Assembly (NCBI GenBank): GCA_963773655.1
Contig: CAVZBX010000006.1
Coordinates: 1 to 64,000 of the forward strand
Reading direction: 5' to 3'
Length of the DNA stretch: 64,000 nucleotides
Origin: DASSQJ01 sp963773655
Lineage (GTDB): Bacteria; Actinomycetota; Actinomycetes; Actinomycetales; Dermatophilaceae
The notes under the pieces are model-generated. The model was given only the letters and a program-made list of their open reading frames with translations. It had not been told where the DNA came from and did no database searches. Shown here in pieces: positions 51,683 to 59,201 of the stretch; position 1 is the first letter of the stretch, and every line of letters starts with the position of its first letter. Both the position numbers and the translations under genes were made by a program.

Positions 51683-52126
51683 TCAGGGCCCGCGGGTGGC
51701 GGCGACCCACTGGACGGCCTCGCGGTAGCCCTCGACGCCCTTGCCGATGACGTGGTGGTCGCAGACGTCGGTGAGGTAGCTGAACCGCCGGAACTCCTCG
51801 CGGGCCCGGATGTCGCTGAGGTGCACCTCCACCCGCGGCACCCGGCACGCCGCGAGCGCGTCCCGCAGGGCCACCGACGTGTGGGTGTAGCCGGCGGCGT
51901 TGATGACGATGCCGGCGCTGTCGGCCCGGCCCTCCTGCACCCAGTCGACGAGGACCCCCTCGTGGTTCGTCTGGCGGAAGTCGAGGTCCAGCCCGGCGGC
52001 CGTGCACGCCGCCGCGCAGACGCCCTCGACGTCGGAGAGCGTCGCCGTGCCGTAGACCTCGGGCTGGCGCTCGCCGAGCAGGTTGAGGTTGGGCCCGTTG
52101 AGCACGAGCACCGTCCGCGCGTCCAT
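51683..52126 (-). CDS. aroQ: Type II 3-dehydroquinate dehydratase
   Basis: 147 residues, the classic size. VLVLNGPNLNLLGERQPEVYG contains the flexible lid with catalytic Arg20 and Tyr25; GIVINAAGYTHTSVALRDAL has the catalytic Asn and His; EVHLSDIRAREEFR binds substrate. It removes water from 3-dehydroquinate in the shikimate pathway. No other aro gene is adjacent. The 80-bp repeat copy 2 begins 38 bp upstream of the start. Confidence 0.96.
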   Translation of the reverse strand: MDARTVLVLNGPNLNLLGERQPEVYGTATLSDVEGVCAAACTAAGLDLDFRQTNHEGVLVDWVQEGRADSAGIVINAAGYTHTSVALRDALAACRVPRVEVHLSDIRAREEFRRFSYLTDVCDHHVIGKGVEGYREAVQWVAATRGP

Positions 52127-52163
52127 GGGCAGCGAGTATGCCGGGTCCGCCCCCGCGCCCCCG

Positions 52164-52243
52164 GCCCCACCCGCCTCGACATTTCGGGGTCACCCCGAAA
52201 TGTCGACCTGGCACGGAATCGCATGCCCTGCCAGGTCGACGAA
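52164..52243 (-). repeat. 80-bp double-hairpin repeat, copy 2 (inverted)
   Basis: Reverse complement of the element at 9012-9091: the last 45 bases include the 31-nt palindrome and match without change apart from one paired position. The first hairpin keeps a perfect 12-bp stem (GTCGACCTGGCA with TGCCAGGTCGAC) while its loop differs. It lies between the M23 peptidase end and the aroQ start. Confidence 0.85.
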
Positions 52244-52254
52244 GTCCTGTGACG

Positions 52255-52872
52255 TCAGCTCACCGTCACGATCTCACCGTTCCGGGGCATCCGGCCGCCG
52301 AACGTCATCGGCAGCGCCGTCGCCCGGTCGGCATCCGGGCCGTCCATCGCCTGCACGTGGACGTGCGGCTCGGTGCTGTTGCCGGAGTTGCCGCAGCGGG
52401 CCAGCGGCTCGCCGGTCGTGACCTGCTGACCGGCCACGACCTGTGCGCTTCCCCGCTGCAGGTGACACAGCGCGACGTACGCGCGCGCACCCAGGCGGAC
52501 GACGACGTGGTTGCCGGCGAGGGCGGCCCAGCCGGCCGCCGCCCGTCGACCCTGGGTGAGTGCGTACCAGACCGACGGCAGGCCCCGGTGCGCCCCGTGG
52601 TCGGGCTCGGCGTCGTGGACGACCACCACCTCGCCGGCGGCGGGCGCGGTCAGGGGCCGCCCGAAGCCCGGGAAGCGCTCCGGCGGGTCGGGCCGCAGCC
52701 AGGTGGCCACGGTGACGCCCGCGGTGCGGTCCCGCTGCCCGACGGGGACGAAGTCGACGGCGTGGGCCGTCGCGAACAGCGCCGTGCCGTGGCTCGGGAG
52801 CCGGTCGGCCGGACTGTTCTGCACCAGCCAACGGCCACGGAACGGGTACGCGAGGTCGAGGGGGGATGCCAG
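52255..52872 (-). CDS. M23 (LytM-type) peptidase-like protein with CTG start
   Basis: 205 residues. PFRGRWLVQNSPADRLPSHG, then FATAHAVDFVPV gives the H-x3-D zinc pair; AGEVVVVHDAEPDHG and HVVVRLGARAYVALCHLQRG are followed by NSTEPHVHVQ, the HxH motif. The proper beginning (ALASPLDLAYPF) has no ATG, GTG or TTG; CTG at 52872 lies 8 nt after AGGAG and right after the stop of the upstream gene. There is no signal peptide, so the protein may be cytoplasmic or non-classically exported. Confidence 0.78.
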   Translation of the reverse strand: MASPLDLAYPFRGRWLVQNSPADRLPSHGTALFATAHAVDFVPVGQRDRTAGVTVATWLRPDPPERFPGFGRPLTAPAAGEVVVVHDAEPDHGAHRGLPSVWYALTQGRRAAAGWAALAGNHVVVRLGARAYVALCHLQRGSAQVVAGQQVTTGEPLARCGNSGNSTEPHVHVQAMDGPDADRATALPMTFGGRMPRNGEIVTVS

Positions 52873-52889
52873 GGCCGTACCTCCTCGAC

Positions 52890-53519
52890 TCAGGCGCGCT
52901 CGAGGCGGGCGGTGACGTGGAGGACGCCGAGCGGGTCCTCGGCCTCGAGGTCGACGCACCGCATCCGGCCCGAGGTCGCCATGGCGGCCGCCGCGACCTG
53001 CAGCGCGGCCCGGCCGTGGACCAGCAGGTCCGCGCACAGCCCCGGGTCGAGCGCCAGCAGCCGCTGGGGGTCGGCCGCGCGCAGGGCGGCGACGAGCTCG
53101 CGGTCGAGGTCGAGGGCCCGCTCGTCGAGGTGCCCCGGCGCCTTCTCACCACGACGGGCGCTCCCGTCGGCGACGACGACCAGCGCGACCTCCCCGGGCC
53201 CCGCCCCCAGCGCCACGCCCGGAGCGCGGCACGCATCCACCGGTGCGTCCCACGCGACCTCGACCACGTCGTCGGCCTCGGCGCCGAGGACGTCGAGCAG
53301 GTGCGTGCCGACCCGCCGTCCGAGGCCCGGACGGGACGAGCGGGGCTCACGGTCCGTGGCCGCCACGACGACCAGCCGCCCAGCCGAACCGCGCGGTGGC
53401 AGCACCGGCCGGATGGCGTCCAGCGCCCGGTTCCGCAGTGCGGCACCGGTGTCGGTGCGCCCGGTGTACTCCGGCAGCAGCAGCGGGGCGCTCGGCACCA
53501 CGGCGACCGCGGTGATCAC
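52890..53519 (-). CDS. MEMO/class III extradiol-like protein
   Basis: 209 residues from GTG 53519, overlapping folP by four bases. AVAVVPSAPLLLPEYTGR, then LVVVAATDREPRSS and VALVVVADGSARRGEKAPG with RALDLDRELVAALRAADPQR resemble the actinobacterial class III extradiol/MEMO-like proteins. The conserved Pro-Ser-Ala-Pro start is retained, but the His usually in this family is scarce here, so catalysis is uncertain. It is in the same run as gpgS and folP. Confidence 0.6.
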   Translation of the reverse strand: MITAVAVVPSAPLLLPEYTGRTDTGAALRNRALDAIRPVLPPRGSAGRLVVVAATDREPRSSRPGLGRRVGTHLLDVLGAEADDVVEVAWDAPVDACRAPGVALGAGPGEVALVVVADGSARRGEKAPGHLDERALDLDRELVAALRAADPQRLLALDPGLCADLLVHGRAALQVAAAAMATSGRMRCVDLEAEDPLGVLHVTARLERA

Positions 53520-54391
53520 GCCAGCCCCCGGACGGTGCGCGCCGGGCGCAGGTCGCCCGCGACGACGGAGACGAGGTCGAGCACCTGGCGGGTCTCGACC
53601 ACCTCGTGGACCCGGTACACCTGCGCCCCGTGCCACGCCGAGAGGGCGGTGGCCGCGAGGGTCCCGGTGAGCCGCTCGCCCACCGGCAGGTCGAGCGCCT
53701 CCCCGACGAAGTCCTTGTTGGACAACGAGACCAGCACCGGCCAGCCGAGCGTGGTCAGCTCGTCGAGGCGCCGGGTGAGCTCGAGCGAGTGGTAGGTGTT
53801 CTTGCCGAAGTCGTGAGCCGGGTCGATGAGCACCCGCTCCCGGTCGACGCCCAGCTCGACGCACCGGGCCGCCTGGGCGAGCAGCGACTCGCGGGCATCG
53901 GCGACGACGTCGTCGTACTCGATGCGGTGCGGCCGGGTCCGCGGCGCCACGCCTCCGGTGTGGGTTCGGACGATCGACACGCCGAACTCGGCTGCGACCG
54001 AGGGCAGCTCGGGGTCGGCCCCTCCCCAGGCGTCGTTGAGCACGTCGGCGCCGACTTCGCACACGGCGCGGCCGACCTCGGCCCGCCACGTGTCGACGCT
54101 GATGACGAGGTCGGGGAACTCGCCGCGCACGCGCTCGACGAAGCCCACGACCCGGCGCATCTCCTCGGCGGCGTCGACCTCGGCGCCGGGCGCCGCCTTG
54201 ATGCCACCGATGTCGACGAGGTCGGCGCCCTGCTCGACGACCATGCGCACCCGCTCCATCGCCGCGTCCTCGGCCCAGGTGACGCCCTTGTCGTAGAACG
54301 AGTCCGGTGTGCGGTTGACGATGGCCATGACGAGGCGCGCCGCGGGCGGGTACTCGTACCTGCCCATCCGCAGCACGGCGCCGGCGCTCAC
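53516..54391 (-). CDS. folP: Dihydropteroate synthase-like protein (FolP2 type)
   Basis: 291 residues from GTG 54391, in a GTGA overlap with gpgS. MAIVNRTPDSFYDKG, ADLVDIGGIKAAPGAEVDAAEE, ISVDTWRAEVG and VLNDAWGGADPEL follow the TIM-barrel pterin site, and DPAHDFGKNT the later loop. In mycobacteria the copy beside gpgS is FolP2 (Rv1207), reported to lack true dihydropteroate synthase activity. By position this is probably the FolP2 form; the pterin loop reads IGGIKA where a true DHPS has DIGGESTRPG. Confidence 0.85.
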   Translation of the reverse strand: MSAGAVLRMGRYEYPPAARLVMAIVNRTPDSFYDKGVTWAEDAAMERVRMVVEQGADLVDIGGIKAAPGAEVDAAEEMRRVVGFVERVRGEFPDLVISVDTWRAEVGRAVCEVGADVLNDAWGGADPELPSVAAEFGVSIVRTHTGGVAPRTRPHRIEYDDVVADARESLLAQAARCVELGVDRERVLIDPAHDFGKNTYHSLELTRRLDELTTLGWPVLVSLSNKDFVGEALDLPVGERLTGTLAATALSAWHGAQVYRVHEVVETRQVLDLVSVVAGDLRPARTVRGLA

Positions 54392-55356
54392 GCCCCGACC
54401 CCCTCGACCGCCCGGCCGTACCCGGGCACGGACACGGCCGGGGGCCGCTCCATCACCTCGACCCGGCGGGGGTGGGCGGTGAACCCGGCCGGCCCGCGGT
54501 CGAACTGGCGCAGCGTCACGACGTGCGAGGCGCGGGACGCCTGCCTCACGCCGGTGCGCGCCTCCAGGGCGGCGATCACCTGCACCGCCATCGGGCCGAG
54601 GGTGTCGTGCCGGTGGTGGCGGTGCGCACGCCGGCCGAGGTCGACCTGGGCCACCGCGGCCGGGCCGAGGAGGTCGGCGGTGTCGACGAGGGCGGCGATC
54701 TCGACCCCGTAGCCGACGGGCACCGACAGCCGCTCGAGCACCGACCGGCGCACCGACCACTCGCCCGCGAGCGGCTGGACCACCCCCGCGAGCCCCGGTC
54801 GGTGCAGGGCCAGCAGCGGCCGGGCGACCAGCTCGGTGACCCGGCCCCCCGTCTCGGCCTCGTGGCCGCGCGGGTCGAGCAGCGGCCGATCGTAGACGGC
54901 CTTGACGAGGTGGACGTCCGGTGCGGTGAGGAGCGGCCCGACGAGCCCGGCGACGAAGTGCGGCCCCCACTCGACGAGGTCGGAGTCGACGAACGCGAGC
55001 ACGTCGGCCGTGGTGACGAACAGGGACTTCCACAGGGCCTCGCCCTTGCCTCGGGCGGCACCCAGGTCCGGTCGGACCGCACCGGCCGCGTGGACGACGG
55101 CGCCGGCCCCGGTGGCGACCCGCGCGGTGGCGTCGGCGGAGTCGGAGTCGATGACGACGAGCTCGTCGACGAGCGGCACGTCATCCACCCAGGCGGCCCG
55201 CACCCCGGCGACGACGTCGCCGACGGTCTCCTCCTCGTCCCGCGCGGGGACGACGACCGCCACCCGCAGCCCCGCGGCGGCCTTGGCGGCCAGCAGGGTG
55301 GCGGCGGTCCAGTCCGACGCCGCGAAGGTGCGGGTGACCGGGTCCGGGGCTGGCAC
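54388..55356 (-). CDS. gpgS: Glucosyl-3-phosphoglycerate synthase
   Basis: 322 residues from GTG 55356, leaderless (TAGGGT 6 nt upstream). The GT-A core is clear: VAVVVPARDEEETVGDVV, DSDSADATARVA, ARGKGEALWKSL, ADVLAFVDSDLVEWGPHFV (DSD metal site), and GEWSVRRSVLERLSVPVGYG with IAALVDTADLLG. GpgS joins glucose to 3-phosphoglycerate, the first step towards glucosylglycerate and methylglucose lipopolysaccharide. folP, the MEMO-like and M23 genes follow in overlapping order, as in other actinobacteria. Confidence 0.93.
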   Translation of the reverse strand: MPAPDPVTRTFAASDWTAATLLAAKAAAGLRVAVVVPARDEEETVGDVVAGVRAAWVDDVPLVDELVVIDSDSADATARVATGAGAVVHAAGAVRPDLGAARGKGEALWKSLFVTTADVLAFVDSDLVEWGPHFVAGLVGPLLTAPDVHLVKAVYDRPLLDPRGHEAETGGRVTELVARPLLALHRPGLAGVVQPLAGEWSVRRSVLERLSVPVGYGVEIAALVDTADLLGPAAVAQVDLGRRAHRHHRHDTLGPMAVQVIAALEARTGVRQASRASHVVTLRQFDRGPAGFTAHPRRVEVMERPPAVSVPGYGRAVEGVGA

Positions 55357-55362
55357 GCCATC

Positions 55363-55368
55363 ACCCTA
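55363..55368 (-). promoter_or_regulatory. -10 box for leaderless gpgS operon
   Basis: Minus-strand TAGGGT ends exactly 6 nt before GTG 55356. Confidence 0.6.
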
Positions 55369-55507
55369 GACGCCGGACCTGCGTGGCCAGCCGCTGCCGG
55401 GGCCACCCTCGACAGGCCCCGCTCCCGCGCTTCTCCCCGGACGCGGGTGACATCCGTCGCCCCGACGGCGATCCTCGCCCACGTTCGCGGGGAGGGAACG
55501 GCGGGGC

Positions 55508-56281
55508 CTACTCGCCGCGGAAGACGGGCGGGCGCTTCTCGAGGAAGGCGGTGACCCCCTCCCGGGCATCGGCCGAGCGGAGCAGCCGCGCCTGGCCCTC
55601 CTCCTCCGCCTCGAGGGCGGAGTCGAGGTCGAGCACCGCGGCGTTGACCGCCGCCTTGGTGGCCGCGGCCGCTGCGGGCGAGGAGGCGACCAGGTGCGCG
55701 AGCAGCTCCTCCGAGCGCTCGGCGAACCGCTGGTCGGCGACGCACTCCGACACCAGCCCCCACTCCGCCGCCAGCGGGGCCGGCACCTTCTCGCCGGTGA
55801 GGGCCAGCCGCATCGCCCGGGCCCGCCCCACGTTGGCCGCGACGAGCGCGGTGGCCCCGCCGTCCGGCATCAGCCCGATCCGGGCGAAGGCGAGCACGAA
55901 CGACGCCGACGCGGTGGCGAGCACGTAGTCGCAGGCCAGCGCCATCGAGGCACCGGCGCCGGCTGCCACCCCACCGACGAGCGCCACGGTGGGCCGCGGG
56001 CAGGCGACGAGCGCCCGGGCGACGGCACCGACCCCCTGCAGGGTCGCGTCGTCGAGCTCGCCGCCGGCCTCGGCCGCCCCGGAGAGGTCGGCACCCGAGC
56101 AGAACCCGCGGCCGGCCCCCGTCACCGCCACGACCCGCACCGCCGGGTCCGCCCCGGCGGCCTCGACGTGGGCCACGACCGCCTCGAGCATCCCGGGGTC
56201 GACCGCGTTGAGCCGCTCCGGCGCGTCCAGCGTGACCCGCGCGACGCCCGCGGCCACGTCGTACCGCACCCGGGCGCTCAC
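55508..56281 (-). CDS. Enoyl-CoA hydratase/isomerase
   Basis: 257 residues from GTG 56281, overlapping the acyl-CoA dehydrogenase stop. LDAPERLNAVDPGMLEA, GAGRGFCSGADLSGA (oxyanion hole), and VALVGGVAAGAGASMALACD are crotonase marks, with ARIGLMPDGGATALV following; the usual second catalytic Glu (often in PEVGL) reads ARIGL..D, so a hydratase or an isomerase-type activity are both possible. Forms a two-gene beta-oxidation unit with the dehydrogenase. Confidence 0.88.
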   Translation of the reverse strand: MSARVRYDVAAGVARVTLDAPERLNAVDPGMLEAVVAHVEAAGADPAVRVVAVTGAGRGFCSGADLSGAAEAGGELDDATLQGVGAVARALVACPRPTVALVGGVAAGAGASMALACDYVLATASASFVLAFARIGLMPDGGATALVAANVGRARAMRLALTGEKVPAPLAAEWGLVSECVADQRFAERSEELLAHLVASSPAAAAATKAAVNAAVLDLDSALEAEEEGQARLLRSADAREGVTAFLEKRPPVFRGE

Positions 56282-57513
56282 CGCACGCGCCTGGGCTCCA
56301 CGGCGCTCGCCAGCCGCGGCGGTGCCGTGAGCTCGGCGCGCGCCAGGGCGCGCAGGTGCACCTCGTCGGGCCCGTCGAAGATCCGCATGGCCCGGTGCCA
56401 CGCGTACATCTCCGCGAGGGGGGTGTCGTCGCTGACCCCGGCACCTCCGTGCACCTGGATGGCGCGGTCGATGACGTCGCAGGCCGCCTGCGGCACCGCG
56501 ACCTTCGCCATCGCGACGAGGTGCCGGGCCGCCTTGTTGCCCTGCGTGTCGATGGTGGCGGCCGCGAGGTGGCAGATGGCACGCGCCTGGTCGATCTCGA
56601 TGCGCGACCGGGCGATCCGCTCCTGCACGCTCGACTGCTCGGCGAGCGGCGCTCCGAAGGCGACCCGCTCCCTGGCCCGGGCCACCATGAGCGCCAGCGC
56701 CCGCTCGGCCGCCCCGAGGGCGCGCATCGCGTGGTGGATGCGGCCGGGGCCGAGCCGCATCTGGGCGGCCGCGAACCCCCCGCCCACCTCGCCGAGGACG
56801 TTCGCGGCCGGCACCCGCACGTGGTCGTAGTCGATCTCGACGTGGCCCTGGAAGTGGTGCTGCCCGAGCACCGGAGTGGAGCGCACCAGCTCGACGCCCG
56901 GGGTGTCGATCGGCACGATCACCATCGTCTGCTGGCGGTGGACCGGTGCGTCCGGGTCGGTCTTGCCCATGACGACGAGCAGCCGGCACCTCGGGTCGGC
57001 GGCACCGGTGCTCCACCACTTGCGGCCGGTGATGACGAGCTCGTCGCCGTCGCGCTCGATCCTGGTCTCGATGTTCGTGGCGTCGCTGCTCGCCACCGCG
57101 GGCTCGGTCATCGAGAACGCGGAACGGATGCGGCCGTCGAGCAGTGGCTCGAGCCACTGCTCCTTCTGCTGCGGGGTGCCGAGCAGGTGGAGCAGCTCCA
57201 TGTTGCCGGTGTCCGGCGCGCTGCAGTTCATCGCCTCCGGAGCCAGCTCCGGACTCCACCCGGACAGCTCGGCGATGCGGGCGTACTCGAGCTGGGTGAG
57301 CCCCGACTCCTCGGGGAGGAACAGGTTCCACAGCCCCCGCGAGCGGGCCTCGGCCTTGAGCTCCTCGAGCACCGGCGGCACCGAGTTGCTCTGCGCGCCG
57401 TGGGTCTCCCGCCAGCGGCGGAAGGCCCGCTCCGCGGGGACGACGCGCTCGTGCATCCACTCCTCGAGGGACGCCTCGAGCTCGAGCGCACGGGGTGAGG
57501 GCGTCAGGTCCAT
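56278..57513 (-). CDS. Acyl-CoA dehydrogenase
   Basis: 411 residues. MTEPAVASSDATNIETRIER binds FAD and substrate, GRKWWSTGAADPRC follows, then GPGRIHHAMRALGAAERAL and QVHGGAGVSDDTPLAEMYAW. This is the long form related to ACAD10/11-like and bacterial aromatic/fatty acyl enzymes. It oxidises an acyl-CoA to the enoyl-CoA passed to the overlapping hydratase gene. AGGAGG-type ribosome site precedes ATG 57513; a -10 with an overlapping palindrome is upstream. Confidence 0.92.
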   Translation of the reverse strand: MDLTPSPRALELEASLEEWMHERVVPAERAFRRWRETHGAQSNSVPPVLEELKAEARSRGLWNLFLPEESGLTQLEYARIAELSGWSPELAPEAMNCSAPDTGNMELLHLLGTPQQKEQWLEPLLDGRIRSAFSMTEPAVASSDATNIETRIERDGDELVITGRKWWSTGAADPRCRLLVVMGKTDPDAPVHRQQTMVIVPIDTPGVELVRSTPVLGQHHFQGHVEIDYDHVRVPAANVLGEVGGGFAAAQMRLGPGRIHHAMRALGAAERALALMVARARERVAFGAPLAEQSSVQERIARSRIEIDQARAICHLAAATIDTQGNKAARHLVAMAKVAVPQAACDVIDRAIQVHGGAGVSDDTPLAEMYAWHRAMRIFDGPDEVHLRALARAELTAPPRLASAVEPRRVR

Positions 57514-57546
57514 CGGTCCTCCTCGTCGGGGCCAGCCGCTCCCCGC

Positions 57547-57568
57547 AACCTACCGTCCGGACGTCCGG
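57547..57568 (-). promoter_or_regulatory. Acyl-CoA dehydrogenase promoter with palindromic operator
   Basis: Minus-strand TAGGTT (57547-57552) and, 4 bp further upstream, the perfect palindrome CCGGACGTCCGG (57557-57568) between the -10 and the -35 area. Typical of a TetR-like repressor site. Confidence 0.5.
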
Positions 57569-57578
57569 CGCTCGGGCG

Positions 57579-59060
57579 TCACCGCCCGGTCTCGGCCTCG
57601 AGGCGCCCGGAGTCGACGGCCGCCACCATGGCTGCGTAGTCGCGCTCGTTCTGGTCGGCATACGCCGCCGCGAAGTCGGCGACGGCACGGTCGAAGGTGT
57701 CGCCCTTGCCGAGGTAGGACGCGATGGCGATCCGGTCGCCGGAGCGGGCGTGTGCGCGGGCGAGGGCCGCCCCGCACATCCGGGAGTAGGCGGTCATCGC
57801 GGCCGGGTCCATGTCGTCGACCTCCGCCGACCCCTTCCAGTCGCGCAGCTGGCGCACGTAGAAGTCCCGCGGCTGCCCGTCCAGCCCGGTGACCCGCTCC
57901 CAGCCGAGGAAGATGTCGCTGGCCGCCTGCATCAGCCGCTGGCCGGCCACGACCCGTCGCCCGTGGTTGGGGTACCGGCTCCGGCCGACGAAGCGCTCGA
58001 GCACCGACTCCTGGGCCTCCTTGGCCTGGAGGAACAGCGGGTCCTGGTCGTCGCGGCCGAGCAGCAGGAGGATCCACGCCCGGGTGCCGACGCTGCCCAC
58101 GCCGACCACCTTGCGGGCGGCGTGGACGTAGTCGAAGGACTCCAGCAGCTCCCGCCGATCCGTCTCCAGGGTGCGGCGGTAGGACCTGAGGAGCCCGCGC
58201 AGCGCCTCCTCGACGCCCTCGCGGTCCGCCCCCGCCGGGAGCAGGTCCTCGACCGGGACGACGAGCGGGGGGTCCGAGACGATCCGTCGCTCGCCGTCCA
58301 CCTCGTGGGTCAGCTTGGCGAACGCCTGCATGCTGTCCCGGGTCCGCGCCTTGGCCACGTTGGCCCTGGCCTTCGCCCGCTGTTTCTTCGTGACGGTCGA
58401 CTCGAGATCGGCGAGAACCCGGGAGATCTCGATGTGGGCGTACCAGACGTCGAGGTTGCGCGCCGCCGCGAACCTGCCCATCCGGGTGCGGTACTCGTGG
58501 ACGCCGGCCTCGACGACGGCCCGGCGGCTGTCCGGCGCGAACCCACGGTCGCGGCCGGCGATCTCGAAGCTCGCCCCGAGCCGCTTGACGTCCCACTCCC
58601 AGGGCCCGGGCAGCGTCTCGTCGAAGTCGTTGATGTCGAACATCAGCTGCCGCTCGGGGGAGGCGAACACCCCGAAGTTGGACAGGTGGGCGTCACCGCA
58701 GATCTGGGTCCGCAGGCCCGACCGGGGGGTCGAGGCGAGGTCCGAGGCCATGATGAGCGCCGCGCCGCGGTAGAACGTGAAGGGCGAGACCAGCATCCGG
58801 CCGTAGCGGAGGGGGACCAGCTCGGGGACCCGGGACGCGGCCTGCTCCTGGAGCAGCGCCACGGGGTCGGGGCGGTCTGCCGCGGGCTCCCACCGCCCGT
58901 GGCTGCTCCGCGGGCACTCGCTGCGGGCCGCCCGGCCGCGGGCCACCCGCTCCTCCGGGGCCGGCCTCGCGGTCCCCCCGGGCCCGCCGGCGCCGCGGGC
59001 CGCACCGGGTGTCGCCTGCTCGGTGGTGGAGGACGGGACGGGGGTTGGGGCACTGTTCAT
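57579..59060 (-). CDS. DUF2252 family protein
   Basis: 493 residues from ATG 59060 (GGAGAG upstream). RVPELVPLRYGRMLVSPFTF, YRGAALIMASDLASTPRSG, CGDAHLSNFGVFASPERQL and FDINDFDETLPGPWEWDVKR are the DUF2252 core and resemble an atypical kinase/phosphotransferase (CGDAHLSNFG like the HGDlhxgN of aminoglycoside kinases). The C-terminal YLGKGDTFDRAVADFAAAYA ends the domain. Substrate unknown. The N-terminal 60 residues are Pro/Gly/Ala-rich. Confidence 0.85.
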   Translation of the reverse strand: MNSAPTPVPSSTTEQATPGAARGAGGPGGTARPAPEERVARGRAARSECPRSSHGRWEPAADRPDPVALLQEQAASRVPELVPLRYGRMLVSPFTFYRGAALIMASDLASTPRSGLRTQICGDAHLSNFGVFASPERQLMFDINDFDETLPGPWEWDVKRLGASFEIAGRDRGFAPDSRRAVVEAGVHEYRTRMGRFAAARNLDVWYAHIEISRVLADLESTVTKKQRAKARANVAKARTRDSMQAFAKLTHEVDGERRIVSDPPLVVPVEDLLPAGADREGVEEALRGLLRSYRRTLETDRRELLESFDYVHAARKVVGVGSVGTRAWILLLLGRDDQDPLFLQAKEAQESVLERFVGRSRYPNHGRRVVAGQRLMQAASDIFLGWERVTGLDGQPRDFYVRQLRDWKGSAEVDDMDPAAMTAYSRMCGAALARAHARSGDRIAIASYLGKGDTFDRAVADFAAAYADQNERDYAAMVAAVDSGRLEAETGR

Positions 59061-59201
59061 TGACGCTCTCCAGACGTCGGGGCACAGGGTGCCGATGGGT
59101 GCGGTCGGTGGGCGACGAACGTCCCACGCGCCGCGGCCTGTCGGCGTCGCCCGGGTGGGAGGAGGCGGACCGGCCGGCCGGGCACGCACCCCGCGACGGC
59201 C

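Noticed and set aside
49504..52224. 906-codon open frame opposite the glycosyltransferases and aroQ
   Set aside because: Low-complexity Arg/Ser/Pro product without motifs; opposite genes have strong family signatures.
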